Source of the DNA: Crotophaga sulcirostris
Taxonomy: Eukaryota; Chordata; Aves; Cuculiformes; Crotophagidae
Direction of reading: 5' to 3'
NCBI GenBank assembly: GCA_013397455.1
Contig: VYZB01000273.1
Location: 24,790-88,789, forward strand
Length of the DNA stretch: 64,000 nucleotides
This document shows positions 44,673 through 57,502 of this stretch, one piece after another. Numbering within the stretch: the stretch's first letter is position 1; each line of letters begins with the position of its first letter. Position numbers and translations under genes: made by a program. The notes beneath the pieces are model-generated. The model was not told the DNA's origin and did not search any database. It saw only the letters and a program-made list of their open reading frames with translations.

Positions 44673-45404
44673 TATATGATGCATTTCAATGAAAAAGATA
44701 TTTTTTTCAGGGAGTGAATGTTTTTTTTGCAGGTCTGAAACAGCCATGGGAGTTTGAGAAATGATTTCATTCCCCTCACGTGGCATATTCACATTTTCAC
44801 AAATTACTTTGCAAATAACCAGTGCTCTTTAATAGGGAAGCTGGGCAAAATAAAGCAGAGTTGTCAAATATAGCTGCTGAGTGGCCTTTGCAGAGTCTTC
44901 CCAGCCGTACAAGGCTGGCAGCAGCTAAAAGCAAACAGATAAAATTGTGATGTTCATTCATCTCACTGGCTACATCGATGAGTAGATACTAGCAGTCCTG
45001 CTATGGTGCTGTGTAAACCTTGTTTGCACATCCGTCTGTAACGCTGCTAACGGACAGATGATGAATTGTATTCTGCACTGAATTTAAACTTGAATTGCTG
45101 TTGCTGTGTGAATAGGCAATAAATACAGGCATGGCTGAAGCATGGTCACTGCAGCAGATTAGGTGCAAAAGTGCCTCCTCCCTGCCTCTAGACTTCTGCT
45201 GAGGTCAGCCCAAGTTTTCCATCAGCTCAAAAGGAGCTGGGATTCCTCCCCTGTCTCGGGATGCATGGGTTTCAGTGGGCACCCAGGGCAGCCCACAGGG
45301 CTGTATCAAACAGGGGGGAAATCAGTGGATCAATTTGAAAAAGGTCTCTCTGACTCATGGGTCAGTGGCTTGCTGCTGGCTTGTGCCAGTCCAGGTGGTG
45401 CAGT

Positions 45405-45680
45405 GTTGCTTCTCCCAAGTAACAAGGGATAGGACAAGAAGAAATGGCCTCAAATTGAGCCAGGGGAGGTTTAGATTAGATATTAGGGAAATTTTTTTCA
45501 CTGGAAGAGACTGCCCGGGGCAGAGGTGGAATCTCCATTGCTGGAGGTGTTCAAAAACCATATAGATGTGGCACTTCAGGACAGGACAGTAGGCACAGTG
45601 GGATTGTATTGGTGATTGGACTGGATGATCTTAGAGGTCTGTTCCAACCCCAATGATTCTATGATTCAATGGTTCTATGA
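45405..45680 (+). mobile_element. Older CR1 3' end
   Basis: aaatggcctcaaattgagcc, ggaggtttagattagatatt, and tail atgattctatgattcaatgg. Confidence 0.85.
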
Positions 45681-47989
45681 CGGGGCACATCTCCCAGTAG
45701 CAAGCAGTTGGCTTCCTGAAAGCAAGGTCTTATGTGGATACTGTGGGCTTGGCCATGTTCAGGCAAGCAAGAAAACTCTTCGTGCTTTTATTTTTCTCTG
45801 ATGTGGCTTGGCACCTCTACCTCCTTCCCTCCCCTGTGAGACTTCTCTTAAAATTGGCTTCGTCACCTCTGCTTCTTGATCCAGTTACGGGTGATTTCCC
45901 ACTGCACTGCTTTCCCACTGCCTTCACGCTGGAGGAGCCAAACCCCCTTAGCTCGAGCAAACCTGCTGCCTAGAGGAGGTTTGGGAGGGGCTGAGTTTTG
46001 CTGCCCTGTGCATCCAGGATGGGTGGAGATGTGACCCCAGACTGCCTGTTTGTGGTAGATTTGACAGGCAGAGGCACCAAGCGATGGTGGTTTTTATATT
46101 AACTGCTCTTAGCATGGACAGCACTCATAAAGCTGTGCTCCACAGCAGCACCAGTTCCCTGCTGCTCAGGAAACCAGTTGTACATGCTCTTTATTAGCGT
46201 ATTTCCATAGGCTGGAAGGGAGGACTCTTCTTCTGGGCAAGATTTGACCACAGCTGGTAGATCAATCCCACTTTTGGCCCCTTTGGGAGAGCATGGTAGG
46301 AAAAGCTGGCTCTCGTTGGGTTAAAAATAAGTATTTTCACTACCAAGACACGAGCCTTCAATCTCCAGGGCCATCAGTCTGTACCCCTGACAAAGACTGA
46401 ATGAAAGGCAAAACATCATTACTTGCATATTACTCCATCTGACATCTTAAATATTAAGACATCTATCTACTCCAAAATCACTCATCTAGATGTGTTTGTG
46501 GCACCTTAGGCTTAGGAAATGTTGAATGGATGAAGCGATAACGTTCTTCATTTCATTTGGGCTCCTGGTATTATACCACTTGGTTTTCTTTGAATGCTGC
46601 AGCCCCATGCTGTGAAGTTTTGGTCCCACCTGCCATGAACTTTATACAATTTCTGCTTGCCTCTGGAGATATTTTCCATGCTAGTCCAGCGCATTAGCAT
46701 GAAATTGGAAGCAATGCGTCCATTTTTTGAAAAGTAAGTGTTATGTAAAATGAGGATAAATGTCATGTGTTTTCATAACTGTCAAAGTATTGTAATTTCT
46801 TTGTTATTTTATGGATTGAAAAATTGAGGCAAAGAGGGCAAATGCTTGCCTGGGGCTACACATTCAATAGCAGAATAAAAATTAACAATAAAACACTAAG
46901 CTCAGGACAGAGAAATATTAACACTTTGTCAGCCTCAAGCATTCAGGAAGCACTGGATGTGAGAGCGAAACACCATGCCGTGTTTAGATTCCTAAAGTTG
47001 AACTTTCTGCCTTTTGAAGCTGCATTTTTTCAACCCTTTAACTGAAAAGCAACTGAAAAAGCCTGAAAATGAAAATCATTGAGATCTGTGACAATAACAA
47101 CTGCTGAGAATCTCGTGTATTGGTGTGAATCGAAGTTGGTGCCTTAAGAAAAAGGGTAAAGGATGAATTGTGGCTGACAATAATGTTGTGAGAGCCAGAA
47201 AACTGAATTATTCCAGTGTTGGAGCCAGCAGAATGTGAGCACAGGCAGCTGATTTAGGGACATTTGGGAGCAAATACACCAAATATTGAATTTGTCCATT
47301 CACATTCAGACTTTTCCTGATCCTGAGTGTTCCCCAGCGCTCTGTCCATAGGCAGCTCTGTGCTTTGGGCTGCCCACTGAGCTGGAAAATGCTGCGAAAA
47401 CTGTATAAATTGAAAAGAAATGAAGAATTTTGAAAACTTCTCCCTAGATATTGCAGTAAAAGAAATAAAACTGACTTAGCAAACAAAACTTGGTTTTGTT
47501 TAGGGAAAGGAACCGCTGTGTCTGACATGATCCCTTGTGAAAATGTGTTTTTATGCAGTGCGCTGTGCGTGCCATTCCCAAACCCTGTGTATTTTGTAGC
47601 CAAATCACAGAGCATGGCAGTTTATTTTGTGTGAAAACTGTGTTTATGCTTTTTGCCTGAAAAAAAGAAGTAGTTCCAAGAAGGAAAAAGGAGGAATTCA
47701 ATATAAGAGAAATAAATGGAGGTGTGAAAACTTAGGGACATGGGAATAATTAGAAGTATTTTACTGCCCACTGGTACTTAATGTAAGCTGCACTTCAAGT
47801 GTGCACTGTGTAAACTACCCCTGTAGCTGTAGGCAGTTTTGCGCTGTCTCACGCCTGTGGAAGCTGTGGAGACTCATTATGTTGGCCTCTCATACCACTG
47901 AATCCATGGGATTTGTTCATCTTCATTTGTTCATCAACAGGGGTGAGAGTTGTACGTCTGTCTGGATATTTGTTTGAACTGCATCTTCA
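45681..47989. other. Intergenic unique sequence
   Basis: No repeat or exon could be supported. Confidence 0.5.
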
Positions 47990-48238
47990 AGTGGCCTCAA
48001 GTTGTGCCAGGGGAGGTTTAGATTGGATATTAGGAAATATTTCTTTACTGAAAGAGTGGTGAAGTGCTGGCAGAGGCTGCCCAGGGCAGTGGTGGAGTAT
48101 CCATCCCTGGAGGGGTTAAAAAAACGTGTAGACGTGGCACTTCAGGACGTCGTTCAGTGGGCACTGTGGGGTTGGTCTGACAGTTGGGCTGGATGAGCTT
48201 AGAGGTCATTTCCAACATTAGTGATTCTGTAATCCTAG
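47990..48238 (+). mobile_element. Older CR1 3' end
   Basis: gtggcctcaagttgtgccag through ggatgagcttagaggtcatt to tgattctgtaatccta. Confidence 0.85.
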
Positions 48239-49004
48239 GGTGTGTAGCAATAGTGGGGCAATAGAGGATGGCCCATCTCACCTCTAATAATGTAATTTAA
48301 AAAACTCTTCTTCTGATTAATTAGATGGCAGCTAATGATGTAACCAACAGGCTCTCACTCTTGGCCCCTTCCCTGTGGGGGGTGGTGGTGCTACAGGACT
48401 TTGCAGGAGGGTGGGTAGATGTCCCTGGGACACCGTGTCCTCTGGGTATCATTCTTGGTGCCCCTCCCAACATGATATCCCAGGGCTTTGGGACCCCCTA
48501 TACAGATCCTGGAGACAGTGAGCTCATGTATAAAGCCAAAACCCATGTCTTTTTTCAATCAAGGAGTGCTAGAAAACCACATTAATAGCACTTCCAAGGT
48601 TTGTTAGCTACCTTGCTCCTTTCTTTCATCTCTGGCAATAAGGAGCTCGTTAAACAAATCAAAGCAGATTTTATGAGGCTGCCTTTATTCTGTCAGCTGC
48701 ACTTCATCCAGATGCACACGCGATGTGTCCCTGCAAAGGCACCACTTACAGCCAGCAGGGCTGCCATGGGGAATGGGATCATGGGCTTTGTGCCTGGGAA
48801 TATGTGCTGAATTACTTCAGCAGTGGAGTTTCCAGCAGGTCCCATAGTTCTGCTCAGGTACGTCCAACTTGCCTCTATTTGTCAGGATAGATCTGATTTG
48901 ACTGCCTGCACAGCTGAGACTGGTTAATGGTTTGCAAGAGCCCTCCTTATTGGGGCAAGAACCACGTGAAGTGCAGAGGGGTCCTGGTAGCAGCAGTGAA
49001 GACA

Positions 49005-49410
49005 TTGAGGGGCTGGAGCACGTCCAGAGAAGGGGAAGGGGCTGGAGAACAGGGGCTGTTTAGCCTGGAGAAGGGGAGGCTGAGGGGAGACCTCATCACT
49101 GTCTACAACTGCCTGAAAGGAGGGTGTGGTGAGGTGCTGGGCTCTTCTCCCGAGTAACAAAGTGACAGAATGAGAGGAAATGGCCTCAAGTTGCAACAGG
49201 TTGAGATTAGACATCAGGAAAAATTTCTTCACTGGAAGGTTTCTCAGGCACTGGCAGAGGCTGCCAGGGAGGTGGTGGAGACCCCATTCCTGGAGGGGTT
49301 TAAAAGATGAGCAGATGAGGTGCTCAGGGATCTGGTTTGGCAGTGGACAGGTACGGTTGGACTCGATGATCTCAAAGGTCTTTTCCAACCAAGCGATTCT
49401 ATGATTCCAA
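49005..49410 (+). mobile_element. Older CR1 3' end
   Basis: gggctgtttagcctggagaa, aggaaatggcctcaagttgc, and tail gcgattctatgattcc. Confidence 0.88.
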
Positions 49411-49877
49411 AGCACAGCCTTGCTATTCCCTGTCTCGAGTTTCTGTTGGCCGTACAGGAAGCCCTGGTCTGTGGGTGATCTTGCACACCATATGTTCTGC
49501 AGTGTGTGCTACAGCAGAGAGGCACAAAAGGGTGCGTTCTTTTAATGCACCATTTTAACTGGTTTGTTTTTATTGTTCTTTAAGATTTATTTTGAAAAGG
49601 TGGGTTTTTTTCCTTAATAAGGCATTTATATTTTCCTCTGTGGTGCTTAGCTTTAGAGTTGAAGCTATTAACCACAGCCAGATATTTGGCAGTGATGCAT
49701 CATTATATACTTGCACAAACACCATTAATGTTCACTTGAAGATTGTTACCATGCTAATGAATCATGGGATGCGTACGCTCAGGGAAGCACAGCCTCAGCT
49801 CAGCTGTAAGATGGGAATAAATATCTCCCAGAGCTCTACAAGTTACCAGCACCAGTTGCTGATGCCAGAGTGTGGAT

Positions 49878-50465
49878 GATCATAGAATCATAGAATGGTT
49901 TGGATTGGAAAGGACCTCAAAGCCCATCCAGTTCCAACCCCCTGCCATGGGCAGGGACACCTCCCACTGGATCAGGGGGCTCAAAGCCCCATCCAACCTG
50001 GCCTTGAACACCTCCAGGGATGGGGCAGCCACCACTTCTCTGGGAAACCTGGGCCAGGGCCTCCCCACCCTCATTGTGAAGAATTTCTTCCTAATGTCTA
50101 ATCTAAATCTTCCCCCTTCCAATTTAAAGCCATTCCCCCTCATCCTGTCACTCCAGGCTCTTGTAAAAAGTCCCTCCCCAGCTTTCCTGCAGCCCCTTTC
50201 AGTACTGGGAGGCTGCTCTAAGGTCTCCCCAGAGCCTTCTCTTCTCCAGGATGAACAACCCCAACTCTCAGCCTGTCCTCATAGCAGAGGTGCTCCAGCC
50301 ATTGGATCATCCTCGTAGCCCTCCTCTGGACTCGTTCCAAGAGTACCATATCCTTCTTATGTTGAGGATGCCAGAACTGGACACAGGACTCCAGGTGGGA
50401 TCTCACGAGAGCAGAGCAGAGAGGGAATCCCCTCCCTCGACCTGCTGGCCACACTTCTGATCTCA
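49878..50465 (-). mobile_element. CR1 3' portion, long
   Basis: Inverted tail atcatagaatcatagaatgg, then the full 3' region to about 50465. Confidence 0.9.
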
Positions 50466-51684
50466 CAGTAGATCCCACAGCAGCATCTGAAGATTTCTAG
50501 CTTGTTGCATCTACACCTATGACATGGTGTGGTCACCCATGAGACTCCTGCAAAGGTGTGAATGCTGTATGAGTTTGCACAGTACCTTGGTGCTGCCTGT
50601 GCACAGAACTATCCCCAGGTGTGCTAGGAACTCTCTGCTGAGCCATGGGATGAGGACTCAGCCCCACGGTGTTACTCCTGTCACCCACTCTCATTCATGA
50701 GATGGGATTCCCAGCTTACAGGGAAGAATCGCAGAGTATCGATGGCACAGCATCCTGCTGGTGTACGAAACCATGGCAACACTGTTTTAAGCCTTCCTAG
50801 GATGTTTAATTTGGCCTAAACACTTTACAGGCATTTTTTTCTTCAGCTATTTTTGTACTGTTATTTTGATGGGGATTTAATAGAGTACTCCAAGTGAGAT
50901 TTTTGTCCCTCCCTGCCCCTTAAGGGCAGCATTATGATGTACTGTTAGATGTTTCTCGCTTTAAAAGCCTTGGGTAGAAATTAGCTTGGCTTACCAGAGC
51001 AGCAGACCACTTGTATGGCAATTTTTCAACCTTTGAAATCAGGCTAAAAAGGCTCAGACGAAGACAGGGGCTCTGGCTGGTGCTGATGGGAGAAGGACTT
51101 GATGCTTCATTTTGGTGGGAGCCTGCAGGTTCCCTGCCTTAATCACAGCGAAGCTGGTGTGGTACTCAAGTCAACTAATTGTCGCTATTAAAGGAAGAAG
51201 AAAGCTCAGACAGCTCATATGGAAGATGTTTTCTGACTTCTGAGAGGCACTTTTTTTAAGATTACCTCCAAGAACCTAGAGAGCCCATTTAATTTCGAAT
51301 TTAATGACTTTTCACCATCCCTAATTCTCCCATTTCCAAGTACATTAGCTGCATGATCTCCAGATTGCTGGGAAGATGCCGTCAGGTACCAGACTGAATG
51401 TCAGACATAAAAGCTTAATAAGTGACATGCTTTACATTTTTTGGTGCAATCGAATATAAAAACTTCCACTCAGTTAAAATTACCAGAAGTAATTTCAACA
51501 CAGCTGTCAAGGCTTTTTTTTTTTTCCTGGAAATGGAAGTTTTTCCTAATGTGCTTTTACTGAGATTGAGGGAAGTAATTTCTGATGTAATTTCTTTGTA
51601 TGCAGGTATTATCAGAGAGAGATGAGGCCTGACACTCTACTGAGAAGGTATTTCCTGGGCTGTCCTCAGCAGTACAACTGTTGG
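50466..51684. other. Intergenic unique sequence
   Basis: Repeat-free. No exon-like segment recognised. Confidence 0.5.
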
Positions 51685-52245
51685 AGATCATAGGATCACA
51701 AAATGGTTTGGGTTGGAAAGGGCCTCAAAGCCCATCCAGTTCCACCCCCCTGCCATGGGCAGGGACCCCTCCCACTGCATCAGGGGGCTCCAAGCCCCAT
51801 CCAACCTGGCCTTGAACACCTCCAGGGATGGGGCAGCCACCACTGCTCTGGGCAACCTGGGCCAGGGCCTCCCCACCCTCACAGCAAAACATTTCTCCCT
51901 AAGATCTCATCTCAGTCTCCCCTCTTTCAGCTGAAAACCGTTCCCCCTCATCCTATCCCTGCACTCCCTTGTCAAGAGCCCCTCCCCTGCTTTCCTGGAG
52001 CCCCTTTCAGTACTGGAGGCTGCTCTAAGGTCTCCCCTCAGCCTTCTCTTCTCCAGGCTGAACAACCCCAACTCTCTCAGCCTGTCCTTGTACAGGAGGT
52101 GCTCCAGCCCTTGGATCATTTCTGCAGTCTCCTCTGGACTCATTCCAACAGCTCCAGGTCCTTCCTGTGCTGAGGACTCCAGAACTGCACACAGGACTCC
52201 AGGTGGCTCATGTGGAGCTTCTCACCCCCAGCACCCCAAGTCCTT
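51685..52245 (-). mobile_element. CR1 3' portion, long
   Basis: aaaatggtttgggttggaaa through cacaggactccaggtggc, with a deletion before tcatgtggagcttctcaccc. Confidence 0.9.
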
Positions 52246-52724
52246 CACGGGATCCCTTCTTTAAAATAGTAAGACAAACATTTGAAGACTTGAAGCATCT
52301 ATTTTTCACAATTGTAATTAAACGTGGGGCTCGGAGGGACCCTGGCACAGCCTGCAGCACTCAGCTTCCCAAAAAGCCATGCTGTTCAAGGGAAGGTCTC
52401 TTCGAAGGCCACAAGGGCCTTAGATTGACTCATCATCTGGTTTTAAAGTCAATACTGATAAGGCCCCGGCACTTAAGCAAAGTACTTTGGGTTAAGCACC
52501 TGTTTTGTCAGGGCTGAGCGAGCATTGCAGGCTCAGCTGCAACCTGTTAGCATGGAAATGACATTTTTCTGTTATCCTAAAGGAGCACTAATAACTTTTT
52601 CCCATGCTTGACTCCCTAGGTCATAATAATAGAGAGCTGAAAGCACGGAAATTTTGATTTCCCTTCTTTTCTTCTGTAGGTGCAAGGGGGTTCAGCTCTT
52701 CCTCCACGATGCCCCAGGGCAAGC

Positions 52725-52812
52725 CTGAGGGGGGCTGAGTGGGAGGTGTCCCTGCCCATGGGATCAACTGCTTGAACTTACAGGTCCCTTCCGACCCAAA
52801 CCATTCTATCAT
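52725..52812 (+). mobile_element. CR1 3' tail fragment
   Basis: gtgggaggtgtccctgccca and ccgacccaaaccattctatc. Confidence 0.75.
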
Positions 52813-53606
52813 TTAACCCACAGTTTCTAAATCCTTTATCTAAGCCAGGGTCTGGAGGAAGGTATCTCAGCTCCAGAAGCTTCTTGCATTGATCTCTTTT
52901 TTTAAATGGTCCTTTTTCTCCTCCACTCCTGCTGCAGACGCGTTGTGGGACTGCAGCTCAGCAGAACCTATGTGCACCTCAGGGACCTCTTTACTGCCTG
53001 GCTGAGCCCATCACCAATAGCCAGGGCGAAATCGTTCTGCTTTTTATTTCATCATTACAAGCCCATAACCAGCTCTGAGGGAAAACGGAGTATTTTTCTC
53101 TACATAGTTGTAAACATTAGTGAAATGCATTTTAAAAGCAAGAAAGAAGGGTGGAAAAAGCACAAACCCAGGCCCTTGTCCTCATTGCAAGGAAAGTTCT
53201 ACCCCAGCGCTGCACTTTGTTCTCTTTATAAGGGCCCTCAACAAAAAGGTTAAAGCAGAAAACTCTTAGAAATACAACATTTATGGGAGGAAGAATTGTC
53301 TTGGGAGCAAGAAAACAAAACCCTGAGTAGGCTCTGACCTATGGTTTGAAGACAGAAGGGAAAAAGAGAAAAAACTTAATTACAGCAAAGTGTTTTCCCA
53401 TATGGCTTGGTTCAAGGAGTGTGTAACCATAGCCAGGTGTGCCAGCCTGGCTTTTCTCATTGACCAAGTGCCTTTATTTTCTGCCATCTGAGGGCTCTGG
53501 TGTGCCTCCAGCTGCAAGTGCACATGGCCTCACAAATGTTTTTTTCCCTTGGTTTTCTTGCCTAAAGGAACTTCACAAGAAAAGCAGAGAGAGTTTTTTT
53601 TGACTG

Positions 53607-53783
53607 CCACACTGGCCCAGAGCAGTGGTGGCTGCCCCATCCCTGGAGGTGTTCAAGGCCAGGTTGGATGGGACTTGGAGCCCCCTGATCCAGTGGGAGG
53701 GGTCCCTGCCCATGGCAGGGGAGTGGAAGTGGATGGCCTTTGAGGTCCCTTCCAACCCAAACCATTCCATGATTCTATGATTT
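53607..53783 (+). mobile_element. Short 5'-truncated CR1
   Basis: cactggcccagagcagtggt through ccaacccaaaccattccatg and tail. Confidence 0.9.
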
Positions 53784-56700
53784 ACTGCACTTTCCTGACA
53801 CTCAATATCCTAATGAAGGCTTTTGTCCTCTTCCTAGTTAGTGAATTTATATCACAAGGTAGCGTGTGCCACTGCTGAATGGCTTGAATTCAATGCAAGA
53901 AGTGTGAGCCCTGTCCCTGCCAGCACTGGGGGCATTAATGATGTGCTCTTCCTAACGAGAGCACTGAGCCAGCCAGCACATCTGTGCAGTGCAGAGTGGT
54001 GTATCTGGAGGATGCAATGCTATTTTGGTAGCATGGACGTGAGCAGCTTTTCTTCTCTCCTTAACAAAGACTGGGAAAAGGGCAAAAAAGGTGGAAGAAG
54101 GAAGGAGAGCAGAGCAGCCTTGTGTCACTGCACACATAAACCTTGATATGGATGCAGGTTGGGGCTGATGGTTGCAGCAGCCTCAGCATCTCCCCAGAGC
54201 TGTTATCTGGTTGGTGCTGGTGTTCTGCTTGCACAGAACAAAGACAGGCTTTTGGCACTCCTCAGGTTTCTGTTAACACTCAGATAATGCCTCCTCCCTG
54301 CTGAGAAGTCCTCAGGCACCTGTCTGTGAGCCCACCTGGGTACTCCAGCCCCACAGTTCTTGCCCAGCCTACCCAGTTGAGGGCTTTAAGCAGCAAAAGT
54401 CACTTCTAATCTTCCCCGTACAGTCTTGAGCCAAATGCTGCCCAAGCCTGCGCGTGATGGCACACCTCATCATTGCATGGTGTGGAAACAGCTTGGGTGA
54501 GAAAGGAAACAGTGCAGAAAGTGTACCTGTGTTCTTTGCCTGGAAGTCAGATCAGCATCTCAGGAGCGCTCAGCTGAGGCTTGTGTTTTTGTTTTATATA
54601 ATTATTTTCTTGGGGAAAAAAATAGAAGAATAGCAAGATACAAATAATATGTCTTTAAAATTTTGAGGAAGATAAATAATTAAACAAGAAGAAATGGGAA
54701 GGGAAAAAAAGGAAGGAAACTGTCTCTTCAGATCCTGCTCTATTGCTCCCTGTATCTAATGGAGTCTCCACAATGAGTGAGGGAGCAGGAGAGCTGCTCG
54801 GAGAGGTCTGACCTTGAGGGGAGAGGCTCACGTGCAGGGACTAGGGCAGGGGAAAAGGGATTTCAATTTTGATCTCACCAGCAATCCTTTGAACTGAAAG
54901 TAATAATAAGGGAGCTGGGTACCAACCTCTTTGTGACAGAAGGATATTGCTAGTGGTTAATATTTCATACGTAGTTTCAGGGTTCATAAGATTGTTTCTC
55001 CCACCTCCCTCCTACAGAATAACCCTAAAGCTGCCAGCAGGAAACCCCCAAATATCTTTAATCTGAGCACTTGCAGGGTAGGCATTCAAAGAAACTAGTT
55101 AAGATCTGAGTTGTGATTGTTTTTTCTTTTTTAAACCAAATTAAGTAGGGAAGAGAAGTTGATCATTGTCCCGTGCACACGCCTGCCACGTGGCCTATTG
55201 ATGGCAAACGCAAGCTAGCTATTAAGCTCATCTCCCAGCTGCTAAATATAGAAGCATAGGCATGTATACTGTCAGATGGATAATGCTGGGATTTTTATGA
55301 TTTGACACAAAAATGACATATCTGAGGACTCAAAACTTCCAGTTTTGTTCTACACACTGCTCTAAAGGTTTCTCCTTTTTTGCTTTTTAAGCATCTCTTT
55401 CTCCTGCAGTGGAGAAAATCCCAGTAGACAAACGATCAAATCAACACTATTGAAACTGAAAGTGTGCACACAGCGTAATTCTGCTCCCCTTTTCTTTACA
55501 GTTTCTTATTTTTGGTAAGAAGCTCATAATCCCCTATGCCAGCATAAAGTTGGGAGAGGTTAAAAAAAGAACAGCGTGAATAGAGACTGTTGATATATCT
55601 AAGGTTGAAGCAGTGGCCAAAATAATAGAACTTAATGGAGAGGGAAATGTAATGGAGAGGAAAGGTCTTGATGAGGTGATAGAGTTTCTGGATCTAGACT
55701 CTTGAGTTAGAGCTTAAGAATGGGTTATTCAAAGGACACAGGAAAAAAATAGCTCTTGAAGACGTAGCAGGAATTTGGGGCATAGAAGAAGGCAGCTTGA
55801 AAACAAACAGCATTTTCAATAGAATTTTGTTGGACCTTAAATAAGAAATATTCAAAAATTGGAAAAATTTTAAATGTATTTTTGTTTTAATAAAAAAGAG
55901 TCGAGCATTTCAAATACAGCAAAAGGCAAAGATACATAAATGTGCTTGGAGAAGACCTAGGAAAGGAAAAGGAGGAAGAAAGATGGAAGAAGGAATGGGA
56001 TAAGTGCGAGTAAGAGACCTGGGAGAGCAGATGGAGCTGAGGATCACTCTAACAAGATTAACAGTGATTAGACAATTGAGCGGAAATCTCATTTATTGGG
56101 CCCTGACCTTTGAGCTGTGGTTGTTGGAGGTTAAAGCACAAGATGATTGCCTTTGAGGATTTTGCTTTGGAGCAATAGCTGGGTGATGCCTAAGGATGGG
56201 ATTCCTCCACATCTGCTGGCTCCTTGGCACCCCAGGAGTGGCAGCAGGCAGGGGAGGGGTTAAAGTTGCTTTTAAACAGAAGAAGACTCAGCCCTAACTC
56301 CTAGCAGGGCAGTATATTATAGTGGTGGTGGGGTGAAGCAAGGAGGAGAAAATATACTTGGATGTTTGGACTCCAGAACATCCTCAGTTTTGTTCACTTA
56401 GAAACTGGTGGTGTATGAAATTAAAGTATCGAGTCAGACAGGCAACTCATCTTGGGGTGAAGATGCACCAGTGAGTTTTGGAATATTTGCTGATACGCTT
56501 CTCCATCATGATAGGATGCAACCTTCTCATTTCCTTGGGTTGTCTTTTTTGCTTTTATTTTCTCTCATCCTCAAGTTTCCTGCCAGAGCATGTTAAACCA
56601 TTGCAGTGCTGCCAGGCACCACGGTGTGTGCTGGCTCCATGCTGAGAGGAGAATAAACTCAGCTTAATGTTAAAGTTTTTACTACTGGGAAAAACATGGA

Positions 56701-56889
56701 TATTACAATACAGGAGGTCCGAGATTTGTTTATGCAAGTGAAATTAAACTGCTCATTTAAGTAAAAAATAGCATACAAAGAATGATAATCAGCCACTGTA
56801 GTGGAAAATGAGAAAAATATCTGTATAAAGCAATCCTGCCCAGACAGCAGAAGGATGGGGGTATGCTAATAGGTGTGTTGTATTCTGGT
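53784..56889. other. Longest repeat-free intergenic stretch
   Basis: About 3.1 kb without CR1 or LTR. It holds an E-box/MEF2-like composite at 55236-55251. No exon recognised. Confidence 0.5.
55236..55251. promoter_or_regulatory. Overlapping E-box and MEF2 consensus
   Basis: CAGCTG is followed immediately by CTAAATATAG, a perfect CTAWWWWTAG. Short motifs can occur by chance, so only the composite is notable. Confidence 0.25.
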
Positions 56890-57502
56890 CAATGTGTGCT
56901 CACAGCCCAGAAAGCCAACCATGTCCTGGGCTGCATCCAAAGCAGTGAGACCAACAGGGGAGCGAAGGGATTCTGTCCTTCTGCTTCACTCTCCTGAGAC
57001 CTCGCCTGGACCCCTCACCATGAAGAATGTCTTCCTAATGTCTGATGTAAATGTTCCCCCTTCCAATTTAAAGTCATTCCCCCTCATCCTGTCACTCCAT
57101 GCCCTTGGAAAAAGTCCCTCCCCAGCTTTCCTGTAGGCCCTCTACAACACAGGGCTATGAAGATGATCCAAGGGCTGGAGGACCTCTGCTATGAGGACAG
57201 GCTGAGAGAGTTGGAGTTGTTCAGCCTGGAGAGGAGAAGGCTCCAGGGAGACCTCATAGCATCCTTCCAGTACCTAAAGGGGGCCTGCTGGGGAGGGACT
57301 TTTTACAAGGACCTGGCATGATAGGACTAAGTGGAACAGCTTCAAACTCGAAGGGGGAATATTTAGATTAGGCATTAGGAAGAAATTCTTCATGATTCTT
57401 CTCCCCTGATCCAGTGGGAGGTGTCCCTGCCCATGCCATGGATGGGCTTTGAAGTCTCTTCCAACCCAGATCATTCTATGATTCTAAGATTTTGTGATTC
57501 TG
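56890..57502. mobile_element. Mosaic CR1 with an inverted internal duplicate
   Basis: Plus-strand CR1 from 56890 to about 57012, an inverted piece at 57018-57140, then plus-strand CR1 with tail to 57502. The inverted piece is the reverse complement of 57281-57394 in the same element. Confidence 0.82.

Noticed and set aside
43097..52173. A recurrent 'protein family' (e.g. MRVGRPWPRLPRAVVAAPSL) in many open frames
   Set aside because: These are translations of the non-coding CR1 3' region in either orientation, not a gene family.
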